The position numbers and the translations under genes were made by a program. A stretch of DNA of 6,227 nucleotides, taken from the NCBI GenBank assembly GCA_937872165.1, contig CALMOR010000182.1:1-6227 (forward strand), given 5' to 3'. Origin of the DNA: an uncultured Burkholderiales bacterium (lineage in GTDB: Bacteria > Pseudomonadota > Gammaproteobacteria > Burkholderiales > Burkholderiaceae_D). Of this stretch, positions 1 through 4,964 are shown piece by piece. Below the pieces are notes generated by a model. It had not been told where the DNA came from. It saw nothing but the letters and a program-made list of their open reading frames with translations, and searched no databases. Each line of letters opens with the position of its first letter. The first letter of the stretch is position 1.

Positions 1-40
1 GCCCCCGCCACCCGCCACCCGCCGTCAGCCTTCAGCCTTC
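1..40. repeat. Two adjacent short tandem repeats at the yraN 3' end
   Basis: A 7-base unit CGCCACC occurs twice (6-19) followed by the variant CGCCGTC, and a second 7-base unit CAGCCTT occurs twice directly after (26-39). The second repeat duplicates the end of yraN, so the minus strand has a TGA in the yraN frame (34-32) and another TGA seven bases further on in a different frame (27-25). The first repeat makes the minus strand G-rich (GG and GGG runs at 2-23) just past the stop. Such repeats usually arise by slippage; no function is evident. Confidence 0.5.
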
Positions 41-571
41 GTCGCGGAACGCGTCGGGCAGCCACTCCACCGTGCACGTGGGCAGATGCTCGCCTTCGAG
101 CGTGACGACGTCGAAGCGACACGGCGGCAAGGTACGCAGCCCGAGACCCACCAGATAGTGGGCTGCCGCCGCGACGATGCGTCGTCTCTTGGCATGCGTG
201 ACGCTGCCGGCGGCACCGCCGTGACTGCCGCGGGCCCGTCGCCTCACCTCGACGAAGACGAGCGTCGGACCGTCGGCCTCCCGGCGCGTCGCGTCGCGCA
301 TGACGAGGTCGATCTCGCCGTCGCGATAGCGAACCTTCGCCGCGACGAAGCGCAGGCCGGCACGCTCGAGGTGCAGCCGGGCCCAGGTCTCGCCATCGTC
401 GCCGTCGCGTTGGCGCGCGGTGCGACGAGCCACGGGGTCGACGACGCCCGGCGTCGCGTAGAGCCCCGACGCGTTGCGAGGTGAATGCGCGGCGAGGGCC
501 GACGGGCGTGGAGCGAGCGGGGCACCCGCGAGGCGTGCGATGAAGGCCTTGATCGTCTGCATCGGTTCCAT
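32..571 (-). CDS. yraN: YraN / UPF0102 family nuclease-fold protein
   Basis: A 179-residue protein of the YraN (UPF0102) family, which has a restriction-endonuclease-like fold related to archaeal Holliday-junction resolvases; its cellular role is poorly defined. Family landmarks are visible in order: GETWARLHLERAG at about 60-72, the acidic motif RYRDGEIDLV at 81-90, LVFVEVRRR at 104-112 (the family E-x-K/R site, here with Arg), GGAAGSV then a basic helix at 118-140, CRFDVVTLE at 151-159 and VEWLPDAF at 168-175. The family is normally about 120-130 residues, so some 55 residues before the GE motif are an unusual Pro/Ala/Arg-rich extension. ATG 571 was chosen because the reading frame further upstream runs antisense into rsmI; ATG 562 is an equally good alternative, and neither has a strong Shine-Dalgarno. 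It is divergent from rsmI, a common pairing in beta-proteobacteria. Confidence 0.88.
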   Translation of the reverse strand: MEPMQTIKAFIARLAGAPLAPRPSALAAHSPRNASGLYATPGVVDPVARRTARQRDGDDGETWARLHLERAGLRFVAAKVRYRDGEIDLVMRDATRREADGPTLVFVEVRRRARGSHGGAAGSVTHAKRRRIVAAAAHYLVGLGLRTLPPCRFDVVTLEGEHLPTCTVEWLPDAFRDEG

Positions 572-644
572 GGACCGATGATGCGGATCGAGGGGGAAGC
601 GCGCGACGTCCGTTCGCCGTAGACCGTTGCGGCACAATCGCCCG

Positions 645-1595
645 ATGCCTGCCGACCCCGCCTTCGATGCCGCACCGCCCGTCGCCGACCCGCTTCCCGT
701 CGACGCGATCGCCCGCAGCCTCCGCATCGCGGCCGGCGACGCCGACGGCCAGGACTACCCGGCGGCGACTCTCTACGTGATCGCGACGCCGATCGGCAAT
801 CGCGCGGACATCACCGTCCGTGCCCTGGCTTGCCTGGTCCGGGTCGACGCCGTCGCGGCCGAGGACACGCGCACCGCGCGACAGTTGCTGCATCACTATG
901 GGATCGACAAGCCGATGGTCGCCGCGCACCGCCACAACGAGCACGAGGCCGCCGACGCGCTGGTGGCGCGCATCGCCGCGGGGGCACGCATCGCCTACGT
1001 GTCGGACGCAGGCACACCCGGCATCTCCGATCCCGGCGCCCGGCTCGCGGCCGCGGTGCGCGCCGCGGGCCATCGCGTGCTGCCGATCCCCGGCCCGTCC
1101 GCGCTGACGACCGCGCTGTCGGCGGCCGGCCTGCCCGAAGGACCGGTGCTCTTCGTCGGCTTCCTGCCGGCCAAGGCCGCTCAGGCCGCGACGATGCTGA
1201 AGTCGCTCGTCGCGACCGCGGCCCACCTCGTCTTCTACGAGGCGCCGCATCGCATCGTCGACACGCTGACGGCGATCGGTTCGGTGTTCGCCGGTCGTCG
1301 CTGCGTGATCGCGCGCGAACTCACCAAGCGCTTCGAGACACTGCATCGCTGTGAGGTCGAGGAAGCGACGGCGTGGATCACCGCCGATCCGCAGCGTCGG
1401 CGCGGCGAGTTCGTCGTGATCGTCGAAGCCCCGGTCGACGACGACGATGGCGGACTCGCGCACGCACTGCCGATCCTCGAAAAGCTGGGCGCGGTGCTGT
1501 CGGTATCGGAGGCCGCGTCGCTGACCGCCGAGATCACGGGCGTGTCGCGGAAGGCGCTGTACGCCGAAGCGCTGAAGCTGCGCGCCGCATCCTGA
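645..1595 (+). CDS. rsmI: 16S rRNA (cytidine-1402-2'-O)-methyltransferase RsmI
   Basis: A 316-residue SAM-dependent methyltransferase of the tetrapyrrole-methylase fold that methylates the 2'-OH of C1402 in the 16S rRNA decoding centre. Visible motifs: LYVIATPIGN at 43-52, AAEDTR at 71-76, SDAGTPGISDPG at 120-131 (SAM-binding loop), PIPGPSA at 148-154, VFYEAPHR at 196-203, ARELTKRFE at 223-231 and GEFVVIVE at 254-261, followed by the small C-terminal helical domain. This is a full match to the family (E. coli RsmI is about 286 residues) with roughly 35-40 extra N-terminal residues. ATG 645 was chosen; an in-frame TTG at 627 would add six residues. Neither start has a Shine-Dalgarno, and a CACAAT hexamer ends six bases before the ATG, so a leaderless or near-leaderless message is possible. 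A hairpin follows the stop directly. Confidence 0.95.
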   Translation: MPADPAFDAAPPVADPLPVDAIARSLRIAAGDADGQDYPAATLYVIATPIGNRADITVRALACLVRVDAVAAEDTRTARQLLHHYGIDKPMVAAHRHNEHEAADALVARIAAGARIAYVSDAGTPGISDPGARLAAAVRAAGHRVLPIPGPSALTTALSAAGLPEGPVLFVGFLPAKAAQAATMLKSLVATAAHLVFYEAPHRIVDTLTAIGSVFAGRRCVIARELTKRFETLHRCEVEEATAWITADPQRRRGEFVVIVEAPVDDDDGGLAHALPILEKLGAVLSVSEAASLTAEITGVSRKALYAEALKLRAAS

Positions 1596-1619
1596 AACCC
1601 GCTCTTTCGGGAGCGGGTT
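1596..1619. terminator. Hairpin between the convergent rsmI and binding-protein genes
   Basis: A perfect 9-bp inverted repeat, AACCCGCTC (1596-1604) and GAGCGGGTT (1611-1619), encloses TTTCGG; the inner T and G can form a wobble pair leaving a TTCG tetraloop. It begins on the base after the rsmI TGA and ends 10 bases before the stop of the convergent gene, so it can serve both strands. The T-tracts are poor on both sides, so it may be an inefficient intrinsic terminator or a 3'-end stabilising structure. Confidence 0.7.
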
Positions 1620-1629
1620 CATGGCGCCG

Positions 1630-2925
1630 TCACACCGGCCGGGCCGGCCTCTTCATCTGGCACGTCGTCGGCTGCGCCGAGACGTACGACTCGAGGCGCG
1701 CATCGGTCTGGAAGCCGATGCCCTGGTTCTCGAGATCGTAGGTCACCTCCTTCGGACCGCCCTTCGCGGCGACCTTCTGGATCGTCGAGATGTAGAGCGG
1801 CGCCAGCAACTGATGGTCGGTCGTGCGCATCTCGACCTCGCCGGTCGGCGACTCGTACTTGAGCCCTTCGAGCGCGTAAGCGACCTTCAGCGGATCGTCG
1901 CTGTCGACCTTCCTGATGGCCTCGGCCAGCATGAAGAGCTCGTTGCGGATCTGCATGTAGTAGTAGTCGAGGTTCGGATACTTCCGGTGGAAGTCGAGCA
2001 TGTCCTTCTGGATGTTGTTCGGGACCACGCTCGTGTGCCATTGCGTGATCTGCTTGACGGTGCCCACGCCCGATTCGCCGATCGCCGTCGGACTGCCGAG
2101 GCCGCCCGCGTAGAACGTGTAGAAGACCGCCTTGCTGCCGGTCTCCTTGACCGCCTTGATCAGCAACGCCATGTCGTTGCCCCAGTTGCCGGTGATGACC
2201 GTGTCGGCGCCCGACGCCTTGATCTTCGCCGCATACGGCGAGAAGTCCTTCACGGCCCCGAGCGGATGGAGGTCGTCGCCGACGATCTCCATGTCGGGGC
2301 GCTTGCGCTTCAGGTACTCCTTCGCGGCCCGCGAGACCTGCTGGCCGTGCGAGTAGTTCTGGTTGATCAGGAAGACCTTCTTGATCTCCGGCTTGTTCTT
2401 GATGAAGTCGGTGAGGCCCTCGAGCTTCATCTCCGAGTTGGCGTCGAAACGGAAGTGCCAGAAGCTGCACTTCGAGTTGGTGGCATCGGGATCGACCGCC
2501 GCGTAGTTGAGATAGACCACGGCTTTGCCCGGCTCGCGATCGTTGTTCTTCTGGACCGCGTCCTGCAACGCGAGGCCCGCACCCGATCCGTTGCCCTGCG
2601 TGATGAAGTGGATGTTCGAGTCGATCGCGCCCTTCAGCGCGGTCAGGCTTTCCTGGGGCGTGCCCTTGTTGTCGTACGGGACGATCTCGAAGCGGTACTT
2701 GCCGGCGAGCTTGCCCGCGTTGATCTGGTCCGCGACGAACTGGAACTGCCGCAGCCCGCCGTCGCCGACGTTGGCGAAAGGTCCGGACAACGGATCGATG
2801 TAGGCGATCTTGACGACCGGTTGCTGAGCCTGCGCGGACGCGCACCACGTCGCGGCCACGAGCACCGCGGTCAGCGTGGCGCCGTGGAGGGAGGGCGCGA
2901 GGCCCCGTGAACGGAAGCTGGCGAT
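1630..2925 (-). CDS. Periplasmic substrate-binding protein, branched-chain amino acid ABC type (LivK-like)
   Basis: A 431-residue periplasmic binding protein of the Leu/Ile/Val-binding (type 1, peripla_BP_6) family that would deliver an amino acid or related small carboxylate to a LivHMGF-type importer. Residues 1-33 form a signal peptide (basic RSR, a hydrophobic core, then ASAQA before QQPVV). The mature part has VKIAYIDPLSGPFANVGDGG at its start, NGSGAG near 112-117, KVFLINQNYSHG near 183-194, and the C-terminal YESPTGEVEMRTTDHQ region. Two mature Cys (about 153 and 422) could form a disulfide. The start is odd: no ATG, GTG or TTG lies just ahead of the signal peptide. The best ribosome site, GGAG at 2935-2932, lies six bases before an ATC (2925). 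The only canonical in-frame start is GTG 3012, which adds 29 Arg/Pro-rich residues before the signal peptide. No permease or ATPase genes are adjacent, so it is an orphan here. Family is certain; ligand and start are not. Confidence 0.9.
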   Translation of the reverse strand: MASFRSRGLAPSLHGATLTAVLVAATWCASAQAQQPVVKIAYIDPLSGPFANVGDGGLRQFQFVADQINAGKLAGKYRFEIVPYDNKGTPQESLTALKGAIDSNIHFITQGNGSGAGLALQDAVQKNNDREPGKAVVYLNYAAVDPDATNSKCSFWHFRFDANSEMKLEGLTDFIKNKPEIKKVFLINQNYSHGQQVSRAAKEYLKRKRPDMEIVGDDLHPLGAVKDFSPYAAKIKASGADTVITGNWGNDMALLIKAVKETGSKAVFYTFYAGGLGSPTAIGESGVGTVKQITQWHTSVVPNNIQKDMLDFHRKYPNLDYYYMQIRNELFMLAEAIRKVDSDDPLKVAYALEGLKYESPTGEVEMRTTDHQLLAPLYISTIQKVAAKGGPKEVTYDLENQGIGFQTDARLESYVSAQPTTCQMKRPARPV

Positions 2926-2931
2926 GATCGT

Positions 2932-2958
2932 CTCCGGTTGGCCTCCTCGAAGGGGAGG
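2932..2958 (-). promoter_or_regulatory. Shine-Dalgarno and upstream hairpin of the binding-protein gene
   Basis: On the minus strand GGAG (2935-2932) sits six bases before the ATC at 2925 and three before the ATC at 2928. Just upstream, CCTCC (2958-2954) can pair with GGAGG (2946-2942) around a 7-base loop, hiding a second, stronger Shine-Dalgarno-like GAGGAGG that has no usable start codon at proper spacing after it. The site supports a translation start near 2925 rather than at GTG 3012. Whether the hairpin regulates translation is inference. Confidence 0.45.
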
Positions 2959-3018
2959 TCTGTTGAGGACCTGCGGTCGACGCGACGTTCGCTCGCATGG
3001 GCGGCCCGTCACGACGCC

Positions 3019-3036
3019 GCGGCAAGCCGCTTTTTT
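3019..3036 (+). terminator. Weak terminator-like hairpin with a T run
   Basis: GCGG (3019-3022), loop CAAG, CCGC (3027-3030), then six T (3031-3036). The stem is only four pairs, or five with a two-base loop. It points in the plus direction, where no gene lies upstream, so if active it could stop transcription antisense to the binding-protein gene. On the minus strand it is an A-run in that gene's leader. A chance occurrence is quite possible. Confidence 0.25.
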
Positions 3037-3184
3037 GCACCTCCCCGTGGGCCGAACAATCGGGACGAACCCTAGACCATGCGTCGCCTACGGCACCGGA
3101 GCCATCCCCCATCCGGGCTCCTTGCAACGAAGGTTTTCGCGTGGATCATCGAGCCCTACTGTCGATGACGGCAGGACCGCGATC

Positions 3185-3216
3185 GCCGCGACGCCGCGAC
3201 GCCGCGACGTCGCGAC
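3185..3216. repeat. 8-bp tandem repeat, four units, with a nested palindrome
   Basis: GCCGCGAC is repeated three times exactly (3185-3192, 3193-3200, 3201-3208), followed by a fourth unit GTCGCGAC (3209-3216) that differs at one base and is itself a palindrome. The last junction also makes the 12-bp palindrome CGCGACGTCGCG (3203-3214). It lies about 100 bases upstream of the double-glycine peptide gene, in non-coding DNA. It could be an operator array or a slippage product. Confidence 0.8.
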
Positions 3217-3264
3217 GGGTCGCAATGCAACGCCACGCGACGCGTCACGGCCCCGCCACCGTCG

Positions 3265-3288
3265 CCGGTTCGACATCGATCCGGTTCG
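3265..3288. repeat. Spaced direct repeat CCGGTTCG upstream of the peptide gene
   Basis: CCGGTTCG occurs at 3265-3272 and again at 3281-3288, with an 8-base gap (16-base period). The second copy ends 12 bases before the Shine-Dalgarno of the peptide gene at 3314. Direct repeats in this position can be regulator half-sites, but 16 bases is not a whole number of helical turns and the element is short, so chance cannot be excluded. Confidence 0.4.
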
Positions 3289-3300
3289 TTCGTCACACTC

Positions 3301-3306
3301 AAAGGA
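3301..3306 (+). promoter_or_regulatory. Shine-Dalgarno site that fixes the peptide start at 3314
   Basis: AAAGGA lies seven bases before ATG 3314. It is the clearest ribosome site on the plus strand in this part of the window and sets the internal ATG as the start, instead of an upstream start in the long open frame that reads through the intergenic region. Confidence 0.7.
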
Positions 3307-3313
3307 TCATCCC

Positions 3314-3484
3314 ATGCATACCCTCACCGCTCGACAGACGGAGCAGGCCTCAGGCGGCATCCTGTGGACCACCCCGGCGTTGGTCGCCATCGCCGACTCG
3401 GCAGCCCTCGGGCCGCTGGCCTTCGCTTTCAGCGTCGGATACGGGGCCGGCACCCTGATCTACGCCAGATACCTCAGCAAGTGA
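3314..3484 (+). CDS. Double-glycine leader peptide, candidate microcin / class II bacteriocin precursor
   Basis: A 56-residue peptide. Residues 1-15, MHTLTARQTEQASGG, match the layout of leaders cleaved after Gly-Gly by peptidase-C39 ABC exporters. From memory the microcin V leader is MRTLTLNELDSVSGG: same length, with M, TLT and SGG shared. Leu at -12 and Gly at -2/-1 are present; the usual Glu at -8 is Gln. The predicted mature peptide (16-56, 41 residues) is hydrophobic and small-residue-rich, with a GxxxG motif (Gly42, Gly46), SxxxG (Ser40, Gly44), AxxxA (Ala27, Ala31) and a tail ARYLSK giving a slight positive charge. This fits a membrane-active, helix-packing peptide such as a class IIb bacteriocin chain or a class II microcin. 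It has a good Shine-Dalgarno, and a small membrane protein gene follows 13 bases after its stop. No exporter is in the window. Arg52 uses AGA, rare in such GC-rich DNA. It could instead be a secreted signal peptide. Confidence 0.72.
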   Translation: MHTLTARQTEQASGGILWTTPALVAIADSAALGPLAFAFSVGYGAGTLIYARYLSK

Positions 3485-3497
3485 TCGGCGGACGACC

Positions 3498-3773
3498 ATG
3501 CGCTACCTCTGGACAGCCAGCATGGTCTTCCTCGCCGGCGCGCTCGCGTCGGCGATTCAGAACGCGCCCGAGACGGCTCTGCTGTTCGCGATCGCCGGCT
3601 TCGGCACGATGCATGCCGCCGAGTCGGACATCGACTGGCACCTGCGCATCGAAGGACCGGCCGGGCTCCGTGCGCTGAGCCGGCGTCGCTGGAAGACGAC
3701 CATCGTCGGCAAGGTGGCCGAGTGGCTCGCCTACCTCTGCATGCTGGCGTTGTTCGTCGTGCACTTCCGCTGA
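3498..3773 (+). CDS. Small multi-span membrane protein, candidate immunity protein
   Basis: A 91-residue protein of no family I recognise. Hydrophobic segments lie at about 4-20, 24-40 and 73-90, separated by a polar stretch (41-70) carrying DIDWHLRIEGPAG and the basic cluster SRRRWK, so two or three membrane spans are likely. Only 13 bases separate it from the double-glycine peptide gene; GGCGGA (3487-3492) in that gap can act as the ribosome site. Small membrane proteins encoded directly after class II bacteriocin or microcin genes are often dedicated immunity proteins, which makes that the leading guess. The inference rests on position, size and hydrophobicity alone. An accessory or unrelated membrane protein is possible. 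Codon use matches the neighbours, so it looks like a real gene. Confidence 0.72.
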   Translation: MRYLWTASMVFLAGALASAIQNAPETALLFAIAGFGTMHAAESDIDWHLRIEGPAGLRALSRRRWKTTIVGKVAEWLAYLCMLALFVVHFR

Positions 3774-3796
3774 GCTCGAAGATCCGATGCGGCGAC

Positions 3797-3826
3797 CCGA
3801 CATCGCCGTGGCGAGGCTTGCATAAT
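3797..3826 (+). promoter_or_regulatory. Sigma70-type promoter for the nitronate monooxygenase-psd operon
   Basis: CCGACA (3797-3802, four of six to TTGACA) and CATAAT (3821-3826, five of six to TATAAT) are separated by 18 bases. Transcription would begin near 3833, giving a leader of about 60 bases with a CCCCGG-rich tract (3831-3852) before the ATG at 3895. It is the best-formed promoter in the window and sits between the membrane protein stop and the next gene, implying that the genes from 3895 on are transcribed independently of the peptide pair. Confidence 0.55.
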
Positions 3827-3894
3827 GGCGCCCGGCCCCCGGCCCCGGCCCGCGACGAACGCCGCGCGAAGGGCTTCGTCAGACGGAGATCGGC

Positions 3895-4860
3895 ATGGCG
3901 GTTCCCGCAGTCCTTCGACATCTCAGGCTTCCCGTGATCGGCGCACCGCTCTTCATCGCGAGCGGGCCCGACCTCGTCATCGCGCAATGCGAGGCGGGCA
4001 TCGTCGGTTCCTTCCCCGCGCTCAACGCGCGGCCGGCCGAGGAGCTGGCCCGGTGGCTGACGCGCATCGAGAGCGAGCTCGCCGACTTCGCGGCCGCGAA
4101 TCCCGGAAAGCCGGCCGCGCCGTTCGCGGTCAACCAGATCGTGCACTCGTCGAACGACCGGCTCGCGCACGACATCGACGTGTGCGTCGAGCATCGGGTG
4201 CCCATCCTCATCTCGAGCCTGCGAGCGCCCGACCGGTCGATGCTCGACGCGGTCCACGGCTACGGCGGCGTGGTGCTGCACGACGTCATCAGCATCCGCC
4301 ATGCGAAGAAGGCGCTCGATGCCGGGGTCGACGGCCTGATCCTCGTCGCGGCGGGCGCGGGCGGCCATGCGGGGATGCTGTCGCCGTTCGCGCTGGTCGG
4401 CGAGGTCCGCAAGTTCTTCGACGGACCCATCGCGCTGTCGGGTTCGATCGCGAGCGGCGGCGCCGTGCTCGCCGCGCAGGCGATGGGTGCCGACTTCGCG
4501 TACGTCGGTACCCGCTGGCTCGCGACGCAGGAGGCCAACACGTCGCCCGAATATCGCGAGGCCATCGTCGGCTCCGACGCGGCCGACGTGGTCTATACCA
4601 ACCTCTTCACCGGCGTGCACGGCAACTATCTGAAGAAGAGCATCGTCGCCGCTGGACTCGACCCGGACGACCTGCCGCGCTCCGACCCGACGTCGATGAA
4701 CTTCGGCTCCGGGGGCGGCAGCAAGGCCAAGGCGTGGCGCGACATCTGGGGCGCGGGCCAGGGCGTCGGGCTGATGCACGACGTGCCGGCCGTCGGCGAG
4801 GTCGTCGACCGGCTCGAGCGCGAGTACCTCGACGCGCGGGCCCGGCTCGGGGCGCGATGA
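3895..4860 (+). CDS. Nitronate monooxygenase-family FMN oxidoreductase
   Basis: A 321-residue TIM-barrel flavoprotein of the nitronate monooxygenase / 2-nitropropane dioxygenase family. These FMN enzymes oxidise alkyl nitronates such as propionate 3-nitronate; some relatives are NADH:quinone reductases or enoyl reductases, so the substrate is uncertain. Visible motifs: LPVIGAPLFIASGPDL at 12-27, AGIVGSFPALNAR at 34-46, AAGAGGHAG at 152-160 with His158 at the catalytic His position of the family, the phosphate-binding LSGSIASGGAV at 181-191, and FAYVGTRWLAT at 201-211. The gene is full length. ATG 3895 was chosen because GGAG (3885-3888) sits six bases upstream. A sigma70-like promoter lies ahead. 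Its stop overlaps the ATG of a 35-codon ORF (ATGA), followed by psd, so the three probably share a message. The link with phospholipid synthesis is unexplained. Confidence 0.93.
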   Translation: MAVPAVLRHLRLPVIGAPLFIASGPDLVIAQCEAGIVGSFPALNARPAEELARWLTRIESELADFAAANPGKPAAPFAVNQIVHSSNDRLAHDIDVCVEHRVPILISSLRAPDRSMLDAVHGYGGVVLHDVISIRHAKKALDAGVDGLILVAAGAGGHAGMLSPFALVGEVRKFFDGPIALSGSIASGGAVLAAQAMGADFAYVGTRWLATQEANTSPEYREAIVGSDAADVVYTNLFTGVHGNYLKKSIVAAGLDPDDLPRSDPTSMNFGSGGGSKAKAWRDIWGAGQGVGLMHDVPAVGEVVDRLEREYLDARARLGAR

Positions 4861-4964
4861 GGGCTTCGAACGCGACCGATGCGCAGGACGCGACTGCCGT
4901 CACCGACGCGACGAGCACGACCGAAGCCACCGACACGATGCACCGGCGATCCCGTCACGCATGA
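4857..4964 (+). CDS. 35-residue Asp/Thr/Ala-rich small ORF linked by ATGA overlaps
   Basis: The ORF starts at ATG 4857, overlapping the nitronate monooxygenase TGA, and ends at TGA 4962-4964, overlapping the psd ATG at 4961. Both junctions are the 4-base ATGA typical of translational coupling. GGGG at 4849-4852 could serve as a weak ribosome site. Residues 3-27 are low complexity, repeating Ala-Thr-Asp-like triplets (NATDAQDATAVTDATS), and residues 28-35 are basic (MHRRSRHA). It has no signal peptide and no recognised family. It may be a coupling leader peptide that carries ribosomes across the gap to psd, a true small protein, or simply a spacer open by chance in GC-rich DNA. Confidence 0.35.
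   Translation: MRASNATDAQDATAVTDATSTTEATDTMHRRSRHA

Larger units (their letters stand above)
2926..3313. other. 388-base intergenic region between divergent genes
   Basis: This stretch separates the minus-strand binding-protein gene from the plus-strand double-glycine peptide gene and should hold both promoters. It contains a short GC hairpin with six T on the plus strand (3019-3036), a 6-bp inverted repeat GGAGCC/GGCTCC (3098-3121), an 8-bp tandem repeat in four units (3185-3216), the palindrome GACGCGTC (3239-3246) and a spaced direct repeat CCGGTTCG (3265-3272, 3281-3288). A long plus-strand open frame crosses it and joins the peptide gene in frame, but its translation is Arg/Pro/His-rich and resembles no protein family, so it is not called as coding. 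No convincing sigma70 promoter was found; the best pair (TTGCAA 3122, GATCAT 3144) is weak. Confidence 0.6.

Noticed and set aside
1621..2910. Long plus-strand frame opposite the binding-protein gene
   Set aside because: It is the antisense shadow of a clearly conserved minus-strand gene; its Leu/Arg/Val/Asp-rich product follows from the codon bias of that gene.
3098..3121. GGAGCC/GGCTCC inverted repeat as a riboswitch or small RNA
   Set aside because: It is an isolated 6-bp stem with a 12-base loop, and there is no conserved core of any RNA family I know.
3122..3149. TTGCAA...GATCAT as a promoter of the peptide gene
   Set aside because: It matches the consensus at only four of six positions in each box with a 16-base gap; too weak to call in this GC-rich DNA.
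3185..3223. CRISPR array in the tandem repeat region
   Set aside because: The repeats are 8 bp and contiguous with no spacers, and no cas genes are present.
2876..3313. Plus-strand open frame that extends the peptide gene upstream by about 146 codons
   Set aside because: Its translation is Arg/Pro/His-rich, overlaps the binding-protein gene antisense and contains the tandem repeat. The good Shine-Dalgarno and the typical double-glycine leader both place the start at 3314.
3790..3808. 6-bp inverted repeat CGGCGA/TCGCCG as a terminator of the peptide/membrane protein pair
   Set aside because: It has a 7-base loop and no T-tract, and it overlaps the likely -35 element of the next gene, so it is more probably incidental.
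3460..4779. Long minus-strand frame opposite the membrane protein and nitronate monooxygenase genes
   Set aside because: The plus-strand frame carries all the recognised motifs. The antisense product is Arg/Ala/Gly-rich and resembles no family.
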